The notes below the pieces were generated by a model, which was not told the DNA's origin, did not search any database, and saw nothing but the letters and a program-made list of their open reading frames with translations. A stretch of DNA of 9,034 nt from Phycisphaerae bacterium (GTDB lineage: Bacteria > Planctomycetota > Phycisphaerae > Phycisphaerales > SM1A02): NCBI GenBank assembly GCA_002683195.1, contig NYSW01000120.1:1-9034 (forward strand), written 5' to 3'. Positions within the stretch are counted from its first letter, which is position 1; each line of letters begins with the position of its first letter. Position numbers and translations under genes: made by a program. This document shows positions 1-6,557 of this stretch, piece after piece.

Positions 1-252
1 CTTGCCCAGCGTGTCGATCGTGCTCGCGGGGGAATACACCCCGGCGGCGATCTCGATGACGTCGCCGTCGGCGGCGATGTCGATGGCGGCCTGAATGGTG
101 GGCTGGTCGCCGGGGACCTCGATCACGTCCGCTCGCGCGGACGGGACCGCCGACGTCATCGCGACGGCGACGCTGGGAATCACCGCGTAACACGATCGGC
201 GAGCCGATCGCTCAAGAAATCCTGCAAGAAGTTCCATTTTCAACCGTCGCAT
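1..252 (-). CDS. Secreted right-handed beta-helix protein, N-terminal fragment (runs off left edge)
   Basis: The 84 visible codons are open to the window edge. The first ~41 residues form an export signal: basic start (MRRLK), a second Arg cluster, a hydrophobic stretch (AVIPSVAVAM) and a likely cleavage site after SARA. The mature protein opens with VPGDQPTIQAAID, then ADGDVIEIAAGVY. This 'P..TIQ.AID.A.DGD.I.I..G.Y' pattern is the usual entry into right-handed parallel beta-helix proteins (NosD/pectate-lyase-like fold), common as secreted or surface proteins in planctomycetes. The start is fixed by AGGAGG 7 nt upstream of ATG 252; an in-frame ATG at 237 has no such site. Substrate and function cannot be told because the rest of the gene is missing. 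The family call is firm, the role unknown. Confidence 0.8.
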   Translation of the reverse strand, partial: MRRLKMELLAGFLERSARRSCYAVIPSVAVAMTSAVPSARADVIEVPGDQPTIQAAIDIAADGDVIEIAAGVYSPASTIDTLGK

Positions 253-259
253 GTCGCGT

Positions 260-265
260 CCTCCT
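260..265 (-). promoter_or_regulatory. Shine-Dalgarno site of the beta-helix gene
   Basis: A perfect AGGAGG on the minus strand lies 7 nt before ATG 252. It decides that start over the in-frame ATG at 237. The same 7-nt spacing recurs at the membrane-protein gene starting at 7661. Confidence 0.75.
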
Positions 266-686
266 GTCCGACGAGTTCGTGCGGCCAAGACTACGCAAGC
301 CTACCAACGGCCGTTGCAACATCCGATCCGTATTCCGCCAAACGGTTCGGGAATTGGTTCGAGTGGTCCCCAGTGGCGACACGAACGTCTTCTCTTCGTT
401 CTTTGGACCAATCGAGATTGACGCAACCAACCGCGACCACCCCGTGAACCGGGTCGGCCCAAGCCACACTTGGTCGAAGCCAATTGACGAATCCGCCTGA
501 CCTCCGACGATTGAATCGAGCACGCGTCCAGGCCGAACGAGCCGATCGAGCGGACCGACGCGATGACCCGACGAGATGAGCGGACCCGACGTCGCCGTTG
601 CTCGGCGTCGAACGCGTTGCCACTACGCATCTACGCCTGAAAGACGCAACACTTGCATAACCTGAATTCCTCTGGAGACGCGAAGA

Positions 687-806
687 ATGCGATCGAGATT
701 GGATGAAGACTTGTTGCCAACGTATATGTCGGGCGTTCGAATCGCCTCACCCGCTTTCAAACGAAGAAACCCCTGTCACGAATATGTGACGGGGTTTCTT
801 CGCTGA
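687..806 (+). CDS. Possible 39-residue small ORF
   Basis: ATG 687 follows GGAG (674-677) by 9 nt, and the frame stays open for 39 codons to TGA at 804-806. The product begins MRSRLDEDLLPTYMSGVR and ends YVTGFLR; it has no signal peptide, membrane segment or known motif. Its last third is encoded by the hairpin at 762-802, which is unusual for a coding region and argues that the ORF may be chance. Alternatives are a leader peptide, the truncated start of a lost gene, or part of a small RNA. Confidence 0.2.
   Translation: MRSRLDEDLLPTYMSGVRIASPAFKRRNPCHEYVTGFLR
762..802. terminator. Strong terminator-like hairpin, effectively bidirectional
   Basis: The left arm is CGAAGAAACCCC-T-GTCAC and the right arm GTGAC-GGGGTTTCTTCG, with a 6-nt loop (GAATAT). 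That makes 17 base pairs with one bulged T. GGGGTTTCTTCG can be read at the 3' side in either direction, so it could stop transcripts from both strands. The T-run is short and partly inside the stem. No annotated gene ends next to it: it lies between two diverging genes, so the transcript it would terminate is not obvious. The hairpin itself is certain; the terminator role is inferred. Confidence 0.6.
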
Positions 807-844
807 TGAGTGACGCACTGATAAACTGAAAAACGTTGATAGGG

Positions 845-862
845 AGTCGCTTTACAGCGACT
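845..862 (+). promoter_or_regulatory. Hairpin in the presumed leader of the 894 ORF
   Basis: AGTCGCT and AGCGACT form a perfect 7-bp stem with a TTAC loop. Two G-U pairs could extend it and it is followed by TTT. It ends 31 nt before ATG 894. It could act as a 5' UTR structure or weak attenuator, but no known riboswitch or leader fold is recognised. Confidence 0.35.
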
Positions 863-893
863 TTGCCGGAAGCTTCATTGCAAGATCAAGCCC

Positions 894-1172
894 ATGCGCC
901 TCGTGCGAAACATCGTTGCCATCTTTCTGGCCTGTACGACGTCCACGTCCGTCCTTGCTCAATCGCAAGGCGGGACGAGCGATGATCCTGCCTCCGCGAT
1001 CACCGACGCGACCAGAAGACTCCTTGACCTCTGCCAGAACCCGGACGCGTCTCCAGAAGAGGTCGGCGCGGCGATTCGTGACGGCGCCGATCCCAAGGCG
1101 GTGATCGAGGTGCCGACGAGGATACCGATCCTGGTCAATCGTGAACGAATGGTTCGACCAACGGCGCAGTGA
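894..1172 (+). CDS. Small exported protein resembling a truncated ankyrin-repeat protein
   Basis: The ORF encodes 92 residues. Residues 1-22 look like a signal peptide: basic MRLVR, hydrophobic core around IVAIFLA, and VLA-Q as a likely cleavage site. FLAC at 11-14 is a poor lipobox alternative. Residues 43-69 read LLDLCQNP, then SPEEVGAAIRDGADPKA, which matches the first helices and the 'GAD' turn that open many bacterial ankyrin-repeat proteins. The expected continuation (a 'G.TPLH.A' block and further repeats) is absent; the sequence instead becomes non-ankyrin (IPILVNRERMVRPTAQ) and stops. No ankyrin signature was seen in the other two plus frames to 1200. No strong ribosome site precedes ATG 894. 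It converges on the kinase gene with a 27-nt gap. It may be a genuine small exported protein or the 5' remnant of a larger gene. Confidence 0.5.
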   Translation: MRLVRNIVAIFLACTTSTSVLAQSQGGTSDDPASAITDATRRLLDLCQNPDASPEEVGAAIRDGADPKAVIEVPTRIPILVNRERMVRPTAQ

Positions 1173-1177
1173 AACCC

Positions 1178-1197
1178 CGACGGATGCCCACCCGTCG
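1178..1197. terminator. Weak hairpin between convergent stops
   Basis: CGACGG and CCGTCG form a 6-bp stem with an 8-nt loop in the 27-base space between the plus-strand stop (1172) and the kinase stop (1200). Read on the minus strand it is followed by GGGTTTC, so it may be a modest terminator for the kinase gene. The stem is short and the T-run poor. Confidence 0.3.
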
Positions 1198-1199
1198 AA

Positions 1200-4136
1200 T
1201 CACTCGACCCCGGAATCCGATTCCTGCCACCAGTGTTCCACCAGCTCGACATGGCCGGCTGCGGCGTCGTTGTCGCCGATCACGATGGTGTGCGTACCAC
1301 CCCCAGTGTCCATCGAGAGGAAGATCGTGCCTTCCGGATGCACCAGTGACCAGGGACGTTCGGTGCCGGCCACCAGGGCACCATCGGCATCGCGTTTGAT
1401 CGGGATGTAACGCGCGGAGTCGAGATCCTCCCAGTAGACGATTCCGAGCGAGCCGTCGTCACCGGTGATCCACTGCTTCTCATACATCGGCTCCGAGCCG
1501 ATCGCCAGCGTTTCGCCGGTGCTCGGGTCGAAGACGAACCCCTTCGGCTGGGTGCTGCCGAACGCAGTCATGAACCGCTGGAACGACAGCAGACCCCCAT
1601 CCGGGGACCACATCCCGAGCACGGCGCCTTCCTCCGGGGCATGAGCGACTTCGATCTCCCCGGTACGCAGATCGATGTGGACCAGCTGCATCCGGTTGGC
1701 CCCCGTGCGTTCGTCGGAAACGCTCCGGTGCCCGACCAGTCGCGTGCCGTCCGGATGGAACGATGTCGCGAAGATCGAACCGTTCTCGCGGAACGACCAG
1801 ATCCTCGTCGGCGTGGAGTTGCCACGGAACGGAGCGATCTCCAGCACGGTGTCCGGACCATTCGGAGTGGGAATCCGGCGGGAAACGAGGAGCTGCTCAC
1901 CGTCATGACTCAGGAAGAAGTAGGAGATGCCGCCCTCCGGAGGTGCGGCCAGGATCCTGGTCAACCGGGGTGGATCGAACGTACCGCCCCAGAGCTCCAT
2001 TCTTCCGTCGGGCAGTCGACGGGAAATGCAGAGACGGGAACCGTCGCCGGAGACGCTGAGGAATTCGCCGTACGCCGCCGATTCGAAGGCACTGGGGCGA
2101 TTCCGATCGGTGGTGTTGCTGAAGATGCGCCGCTGCTGCCCAAGGGAACCGCCAGGCAACACGTGAAGCGTTCCCTCATCGGTCAGTTCGAATTCGGCAT
2201 GGGCGTTGAACTGGGCCCGCAAGCCGTCGAGCACCGGTTCCCCCGCATCAAGAAGCCGGGATCCGTCCGCGGCAAGCCGGGCACGATGCAACGCATCCTC
2301 CCGGGTGTACAGAAGCGTGCCATCGATCAAGCGACCGTCCCCCGCGTCCCTGACCAGGAAATCGACTTTTCCGGTGGTGGTCGAGATGGCCGCGAGCCCG
2401 AACACCACGTCGCCATCCTCCTCGATGACGATGGCCGCGAGCACGCGATCCTCATCGAAACGATCGATCAGCCCGGCGAATCGACTTCCGGATTCCATCG
2501 ACCCGATGGGCACGGACTCGAAGACGTCGCCGGTCCCCGCGTCGAGGAAGCTCAGTACCGCATTGCCGTCCTCGTCCTGCCTCGCGACCAACAGACGATC
2601 CGCATCGAACCACACCACGCCCTGGACCGCGGGGGAGATCGCTGCGGCGGTGTTGCCCTGGATGACACCCGGAACGGAACCGAGCGGAACGGGCTCGACC
2701 CCTGAATCGACCTTGCCCCGCTGCAGTTTCGACCCGTCGATGATCACGTATTTGCCACCGTCCGGCGAGATCGCGAAGCCCGAACGGCCGCTCAGGTCGG
2801 CAAGCACCTCGAATCGATCCGACCCACGATCGCGGACGCAGAGCTTCCGGCGGGTCTTCATGTTCTGGGGATCCCAGGCGAATTCACTACCGACGTAGAT
2901 GTCCATCGCGCTGAAGACACGCGAGCCGTCCCGGGAGACCTTGAGGTTGGAAGGCGACATGCCCTCGTTCACCATCAATTCGAGCCGCCGGGGCGTCTCG
3001 GGCTCGGACGGCGTTTCAACGGGCGAAGTCCCCAGTCGGGTCCCCGTCACGAACGCCGCGATCACGAGGAGGAACGCCGCAGCGGTCGCGATCAGCCGGC
3101 CACGCCCGCGTTGCGCCGCGACCGGCGCGCCGTCCTCCGGACCGGTCGGAAGCTCGGCGAGTTCCAATCGGGCATCTCCAAGATCGCAGAGCCTCGAATC
3201 ACGGTCCTTCGCGAGACAGCGACGGAGCAGCAGCCGCAACCGGGGATGGATGTGCGCCGGAAGCGACGCCCAGTCCGGTTCCTTGTGCAGGGTCATCCCG
3301 ACGCCGTCGGCGACGGTCTCCGCGGGAAAGGGCGGCCCGCCGGCGAGCATCTCGAAGAGGAGTGAACCGAACGAGAAGATGTCGGTGCGTCGATCGACGG
3401 GACGTCCTCTGATCTGTTCGGGAGACGCGTACCCGATGGTCCCCATCATGAGGCCCGGAGAAGTCACACCCGCACTCGGCATCGTGGAGCCCTTCGAGCC
3501 TTGCGAGCCACGGCTGCCCCAGACGTCGCCGAGATCCGTCGCGGTGACGTCTCGGTTGGATTCAGGAGGTGGCGTGGGGGCGGGCGCAGATGGGGGCATG
3601 GTGCTCTCCGCCGTTCGGGAGCCGGCGTTGGAACCGGCCTCGGGCTCCACCGGGGTCTCGTCCAGCACCGCCTTGGCAAGCCCGAAGTCGAGCACCTTCA
3701 CATGGCCTTCCGCATCAAGCTTCACGTTCGCAGGCTTGAGATCCCGATGGATGACCCCCTTGCCGTGCGCGTATGCCATCGCCCCCGCGATCTCCATTCC
3801 GATCCGGGCGACCTCCTCGACCGGCATCGGCCCACGACTCGTCAGATCGGCGAGGGTCTCCCCCTGTACGTACTGCATCACCACGAACGCCTGATCGTCC
3901 ATCTCGACGAGTTCGTAGATCGAGGCGATGTTCGGGTGATCGAGGACCGCGAGCAGTTTCGCTTCGCGCTGGAACCTCGCCATTCGGTCGGGATTGACCG
4001 CAAAAAGCTCCGGCAGCACCTTGATCGCGACATCGCGATCGAGCGCCTCGTCCCGGGCGTGGTAGACCACGCCCATGCCGCCCCGACCGGCCTCGCCGAT
4101 GATCACATATCCCTTGATTCTGCTGCCCGGTTCCAT
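1200..4136 (-). CDS. Membrane Ser/Thr protein kinase with C-terminal PD40 (WD40-like) propeller
   Basis: This is a 978-residue transmembrane kinase that would phosphorylate Ser/Thr on unknown cytoplasmic partners. The PknB-like kinase domain spans about 10-329 and has all the catalytic elements: glycine loop GRGGMG (17-22), VAIK with Lys39, Glu58, HRDLKPAN (130-137, catalytic Asp132), DFG (150-152) and SPE (238-240). One hydrophobic helix at about 348-364 follows. The remaining ~600 residues, predicted outside the membrane, carry PD40-type blades: SRDGSRVF at 401, SPDGGKY at 457, SGDGSRL at 696, SHDGEQL at 743, HPDGTRL at 794 and SPDGGLL at 844. The last four are spaced 47-51 residues apart. 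An insertion of about 73 residues rich in Pro, Ser and Gly (156-228) sits between DFG and SPE. The start has AGGAG 11 nt upstream. The ligand sensed by the propeller is unknown. The upstream AhpD-like gene on the same strand is separated by a terminator hairpin, so it is probably monocistronic. Kinase activity is inferred from intact motifs. Confidence 0.93.
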   Translation of the reverse strand: MEPGSRIKGYVIIGEAGRGGMGVVYHARDEALDRDVAIKVLPELFAVNPDRMARFQREAKLLAVLDHPNIASIYELVEMDDQAFVVMQYVQGETLADLTSRGPMPVEEVARIGMEIAGAMAYAHGKGVIHRDLKPANVKLDAEGHVKVLDFGLAKAVLDETPVEPEAGSNAGSRTAESTMPPSAPAPTPPPESNRDVTATDLGDVWGSRGSQGSKGSTMPSAGVTSPGLMMGTIGYASPEQIRGRPVDRRTDIFSFGSLLFEMLAGGPPFPAETVADGVGMTLHKEPDWASLPAHIHPRLRLLLRRCLAKDRDSRLCDLGDARLELAELPTGPEDGAPVAAQRGRGRLIATAAAFLLVIAAFVTGTRLGTSPVETPSEPETPRRLELMVNEGMSPSNLKVSRDGSRVFSAMDIYVGSEFAWDPQNMKTRRKLCVRDRGSDRFEVLADLSGRSGFAISPDGGKYVIIDGSKLQRGKVDSGVEPVPLGSVPGVIQGNTAAAISPAVQGVVWFDADRLLVARQDEDGNAVLSFLDAGTGDVFESVPIGSMESGSRFAGLIDRFDEDRVLAAIVIEEDGDVVFGLAAISTTTGKVDFLVRDAGDGRLIDGTLLYTREDALHRARLAADGSRLLDAGEPVLDGLRAQFNAHAEFELTDEGTLHVLPGGSLGQQRRIFSNTTDRNRPSAFESAAYGEFLSVSGDGSRLCISRRLPDGRMELWGGTFDPPRLTRILAAPPEGGISYFFLSHDGEQLLVSRRIPTPNGPDTVLEIAPFRGNSTPTRIWSFRENGSIFATSFHPDGTRLVGHRSVSDERTGANRMQLVHIDLRTGEIEVAHAPEEGAVLGMWSPDGGLLSFQRFMTAFGSTQPKGFVFDPSTGETLAIGSEPMYEKQWITGDDGSLGIVYWEDLDSARYIPIKRDADGALVAGTERPWSLVHPEGTIFLSMDTGGGTHTIVIGDNDAAAGHVELVEHWWQESDSGVE
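3483..3518 (-). repeat. Four tandem Gly-Ser-X tripeptides inside the kinase activation segment
   Basis: Residues 207-218 of the kinase read GSR-GSQ-GSK-GST, encoded by four 9-base units of the form GGC-(AGC/TCN)-NNN. They lie inside the Pro/Ser/Gly-rich insertion between DFG and SPE. A short tandem repeat like this can change copy number by slippage and would give a flexible, Ser-rich stretch that could be phosphorylated. The repeat is directly visible; its role is inferred. Confidence 0.6.
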
Positions 4137-4446
4137 CGTCGATCAATCTCCTCTGGAGCGAATGACCATGAAACTACCAAATCACCCGTACTTCAGAGAT
4201 CGCCCACTGCGCACGCTCCGTCGCTGAAACCCCAGGACCTCGGGATACGTCCGGGGAGGCTGGATTCCCCGTCTTCCGAACCAACCGAGGGGCCGAACCG
4301 ACTCGCGTGACGCCCGGCATCGCCGCGGCCGCATCTTCCCGTTGGAATCCGTGCGTCAGAACGATTCGCCACCTCGGACATAAATCGCCCTCGGCCGATG
4401 CCGAGGGCGGTGTTCATTGATCGATTCGCAGATTCGGTCCTTGGCC
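4137..4446. other. Intergenic region upstream of the kinase gene
   Basis: This 310-base gap lies between two minus-strand genes. It contains the kinase ribosome site (AGAGGAGA, minus strand, 4147-4154) and the terminator hairpin of the AhpD-like gene (4386-4409). The kinase promoter should be here, but no clear -35/-10 pair was found. Open frames across it give low-complexity Arg/Gly-rich translations and are not taken as genes. Confidence 0.5.
4386..4409 (-). terminator. Intrinsic terminator of the AhpD-like gene
   Basis: CGCCCTCGGC and GCCGAGGGCG form a perfect 10-bp GC-rich stem with a 4-nt loop. It begins 37 bases after the stop codon of the gene ending at 4447. On the minus strand the stem is followed by ATTTATG, a short T-rich tail. 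It would separate this gene from the downstream kinase. Confidence 0.7.
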
Positions 4447-4878
4447 TCAGCCGCCGGTCATCTGCTTGATCTGCGCCTCGAGGAGCTCCTCCGAGTACTC
4501 GTGGCCATAGAGCATGGTGCTGCGGAACTGGAGGTCGGCCGCCAGCAGGAGTGCGGTCCGGATCTCCTCTTCCGTCGCACCCGCCGCCCGGGCGAGACGG
4601 TTCTGGGCCATCACGCAGTATTCGCATTTGATCGCGGCGGAGGTGGCGATCGCCATGAGCCGGGCGTTCTTGGCACCGAGAACACCGTCTGCGCCGTACA
4701 GCTCCTGATTGATGCCGGCATCGAAGTGGCGCATCGTCTCCTTCGACCCCTCGGGATACAGGGGACCGAAGATCGGATTCTCAGGCGGGTCTGCGGCCTG
4801 CTCTTCGCCGGCGACCGGCACGGCGTTGAGGGCGGCGAGCGGAAGGGCGAGGAACGCGGCGGCGATGACGGCTTTCAT
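4447..4878 (-). CDS. Exported AhpD-like / carboxymuconolactone decarboxylase family protein with CxxC
   Basis: The product has 143 residues. Residues 1-24 are a signal peptide (MKAVIAAAFLALPLAALNAV, likely cut after VAG), so it probably acts in the periplasm. The rest fits the small all-helical CMD/AhpD fold: KNARLMAIATSAAIKCEYC, then AQNRLARAAGATEEEIRTAL. The paired cysteines Cys85 and Cys88 match the redox CxxC of AhpD-type alkylhydroperoxidases, and the 'AGATEEEI..AL' helix that follows is typical. However, the position four residues after the second Cys, normally His, is Gln92, and the position twelve before the first Cys, Glu in AhpD, is Arg73. Peroxidase chemistry is therefore doubtful, while a thiol-disulfide role remains possible. 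ATG 4878 is preferred over an upstream ATG at 4929 because TGGAG lies 9 nt before it and it begins the signal peptide. It diverges from the GTPase gene. Confidence 0.85.
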   Translation of the reverse strand: MKAVIAAAFLALPLAALNAVPVAGEEQAADPPENPIFGPLYPEGSKETMRHFDAGINQELYGADGVLGAKNARLMAIATSAAIKCEYCVMAQNRLARAAGATEEEIRTALLLAADLQFRSTMLYGHEYSEELLEAQIKQMTGG

Positions 4879-4887
4879 GATTCGGAG

Positions 4888-4892
4888 CTCCA
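4888..4892 (-). promoter_or_regulatory. Shine-Dalgarno site of the AhpD-like gene
   Basis: TGGAG on the minus strand ends 9 nt before ATG 4878. It supports that start, which opens directly with a signal peptide, over the in-frame ATG at 4929. Confidence 0.6.
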
Positions 4893-5110
4893 GGAATTTT
4901 GAGAAATAGAAGGACACGCCCCCGGACACCCGTGGAAGGTACGCCTCACGACTCCAAGTACGCAGACCCTTGAAATCGACCGGTCACACCAATACCGCCA
5001 TCGCGCCTCCGCTCGAATGAACAACCCCTCGACCGTCACCTCGGGCGAAGCGCGAGGCGAATGGCGCCCCCGTGCCGCATGGCCCGATCAGACGCCCGCG
5101 CGAGCAGGGC

Positions 5111-5138
5111 TTGACACCAATCCAACTATGGCTACTGT
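5111..5138 (+). promoter_or_regulatory. Candidate sigma70-type promoter of the GTPase gene
   Basis: A perfect -35 hexamer TTGACA (5111-5116) is followed 16 nt later by TACTGT (5133-5138), four of six matches to TATAAT. Transcription would start near 5146. That leaves a leader of about 120 nt before ATG 5267 and only about 25 nt before GTG 5171. No other comparable pair was found in the gap. Confidence 0.5.
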
Positions 5139-5155
5139 TGGCATCTGATTGCCAT
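5122..5155. promoter_or_regulatory. Nested inverted repeats over the -10 region, candidate operator
   Basis: Three short dyads overlap the -10 element: ATGGC (5128-5132) with GCCAT (5151-5155), TGGCA (5139-5143) with TGCCA (5150-5154), and CCAAC (5122-5126) with GTTGG (5137-5141). They lie where a repressor would block transcription. Known COG0523 GTPases of the zinc group are often repressed by Zur, so a metal-responsive repressor is a reasonable guess. The arms are only 5 bp and do not match a Zur box I can recall. Confidence 0.3.
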
Positions 5156-5266
5156 TAGCGGCCGGCACGAGTGCTTCGCTTTGCATGCGAAGCCACGCAC
5201 AGCCACCAGCCGGAGTCGGCCCGTCCGTCGCCCAACGCCACGATCACCATCACGGAACACGCTCGA

Positions 5267-6496
5267 ATGTCACCCGAATCGAAACGCCATCTCCCCGTCA
5301 CCGTGCTTTCCGGATTCCTCGGCGCCGGCAAGACGACGCTGCTCAATCACGTCCTGAACAATCGGGAAGGGCTCCGGGTCGCGGTCATCGTCAACGACAT
5401 GTCCGAAGTGAACATCGACGCCTCGCTGGTGCGTGACGGTGGAGCCGAGCTCTCGCGGACCGACGAACGAATGATCGAGATGACCAACGGATGCATCTGC
5501 TGCACCCTTCGCGAGGATCTCATGATCGAGGTCGACCGGCTGGCGGCCGAGGGCCGATTCGACCATCTACTGATCGAATCGACCGGCATCGGCGAACCCA
5601 TGCCGGTCGCCGCGACCTTTTCCTTCCGGGGCGAAGACGGACGAAGCCTGAACGACGTCGCCGCGATCGACACGATGGTGACCGTGGTGGACGCCGCGAA
5701 CTTCCTCCACGACTTCGACAGCAAGCAGAACCTGAACGACCGCCGGCTCGGCGTGAGCGACGAAGACGAACGGACGATCGTCGATCTCCTGACGGACCAG
5801 ATCGAATTCGCCAACGTGATCGTCATCAACAAGTGCGACCTCGTCCCGGAGACGGAGGCCGAACGACTCGAAGGCATCCTCCACCACCTGAATCCCGATG
5901 CCCGCACGCTGCGGGTCTCGCGCGGACGGGTCGATCTCGCCGCGGTCGTCGGTACCGGCCTGTACGACGAGGGGGCCGCAAGCCAGATGCCGGGGTGGGC
6001 CAGGGAACTCGAAGGCAACCACACCCCCGAGACCGAGGAGTACGGGATCGGCAGTTTCGTCTATCGGCGACGCAGACCGTTCCACCCACAACGTCTGGTC
6101 GCGGCGATCAGCACCGGCATGGAAGGCGTCGTCCGGTCCAAGGGCTACCTCTGGATCGCGAGTCGGCCTCGCCACTGCGGCATCTGGGCGCAAGCCGGTG
6201 CATCCCTGCAGATCGATTCCGGCGGCCTCTGGTTCGCCGCCGTCGATCGGGCGCACTGGCCCGATGATCCGACGACGCGCGACTGGGTCGACGGCAACTG
6301 GGACGCCGAAGTCGGGGACTGCCGACAGGAGATCGTGTTCATCGGCGTGGCGATGGACCGGCAGGGCATCGAAGCGATGCTGGATGCCGCGTTGGTCACG
6401 GACGAGGAGATGCAAGCCGGGCCCGAAAACTGGCTCGAATTCGAAGACCCCCTGCCGTCCTGGGAGATCGCACATCCCGAGGGGGCGACCGGCTGA
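5267..6496 (+). CDS. zigA: COG0523 (CobW/G3E) GTPase, ZigA-like zinc metallochaperone
   Basis: The product has 409 residues from ATG 5267. The N-terminal G3E GTPase domain shows Walker A GFLGAGKT (16-23), the metal-binding CxCC motif C76-I-C78-C79 in NGCICC, Walker B ESTG (104-107) and the guanine-specificity motif NKCD (188-191). The CobW C-terminal domain begins near 259 ([19 protein letters not shown]) and continues through [12 protein letters not shown] to a tail ending DPLPSW. The overall pattern, including [15 protein letters not shown] and [10 protein letters not shown], matches the ZigA subgroup, thought to use GTP hydrolysis to deliver zinc to client proteins when zinc is scarce. The call to zinc rather than cobalt or nitrile hydratase maturation rests on this resemblance and on the lack of cobalamin genes nearby. 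GTG 5171 would add 32 residues ahead of the conserved [11 protein letters not shown] start; ATG 5267, with a weak GGAA 9 nt upstream, is preferred. It is cytoplasmic and convergent with the next gene. Confidence 0.9.
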   Translation: MSPESKRHLPVTVLSGFLGAGKTTLLNHVLNNREGLRVAVIVNDMSEVNIDASLVRDGGAELSRTDERMIEMTNGCICCTLREDLMIEVDRLAAEGRFDHLLIESTGIGEPMPVAATFSFRGEDGRSLNDVAAIDTMVTVVDAANFLHDFDSKQNLNDRRLGVSDEDERTIVDLLTDQIEFANVIVINKCDLVPETEAERLEGILHHLNPDARTLRVSRGRVDLAAVVGTGLYDEGAASQMPGWARELEGNHTPETEEYGIGSFVYRRRRPFHPQRLVAAISTGMEGVVRSKGYLWIASRPRHCGIWAQAGASLQIDSGGLWFAAVDRAHWPDDPTTRDWVDGNWDAEVGDCRQEIVFIGVAMDRQGIEAMLDAALVTDEEMQAGPENWLEFEDPLPSWEIAHPEGATG

Positions 6497-6557
6497 GCCT
6501 GCGACTCCGCAAATGGATCGATCTCCGACCCCCACATCTTCATGTCCCCGGCCGGAG

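Larger units (their letters stand above)
253..893. other. Intergenic region between divergent genes
   Basis: This 641-base stretch lies between the starts of the beta-helix gene (minus) and the small exported protein (plus). Open frames in 280-630 on both strands give Arg/Ser-rich translations with no recognisable domain and no good ribosome site, so I regard 270-630 as non-coding. The right third contains a possible 39-codon ORF (687-806), a strong hairpin (762-802) and a smaller one (845-862). Bases 640-850 look more AT-rich than the flanking genes, as expected of regulatory DNA, but I see no clear -35/-10 pair. Confidence 0.6.
4879..5266. other. Divergent intergenic region and GTPase leader
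   Basis: This 388-base region separates the AhpD-like gene (minus) from the GTPase gene (plus). The left part (4930-5100) shows nothing beyond a 5-bp CCTCG/CGAGG inverted repeat near 5040. The right part holds the candidate promoter (5111-5138) and its dyad. Bases 5171-5266 are open in the GTPase frame from GTG 5171 and would add 32 residues if that start were used. Within them CTTCGC/GCGAAG (5174-5179, 5187-5192) could form a small hairpin in the leader RNA. Confidence 0.5.

Noticed and set aside
193..210. CGATCGGC-GA-GCCGATCG perfect 8-bp inverted repeat
   Set aside because: It lies within the signal-peptide codons of the beta-helix gene and is built from CGATCG, a very frequent word here; no reason to treat it as a site.
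291..630. Two overlapping minus-strand open frames of about 110 codons in the left gap
   Set aside because: Both are Arg/Ser-rich and lack a domain or a convincing ribosome site; neither is better supported than the other.
803..835. CTGATGA followed by GAAA, resembling a hammerhead ribozyme core
   Set aside because: No consistent stem II can be formed between CTGATGA and GAAA, and stems I and III around a cleavage site could not be built. The two motifs appear by chance.
1641..2705. Long plus-strand open frame (354 codons) opposite the kinase gene
   Set aside because: It is antisense to the propeller part of the kinase, whose frame gives recognisable blades; the antisense translation is Arg/Gly/Pro-rich with no domain. 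Such shadows are expected in GC-rich DNA.
2899..3894. Plus-strand open frame (331 codons) opposite the kinase domain
   Set aside because: The Ser/Arg-rich translation shows no motif, while the minus strand encodes intact kinase catalytic motifs over the same bases.
5567..6535. Minus-strand open frame (322 codons) opposite the GTPase gene
   Set aside because: The plus strand carries all G3E GTPase motifs; the antisense product resembles nothing and has no ribosome site.
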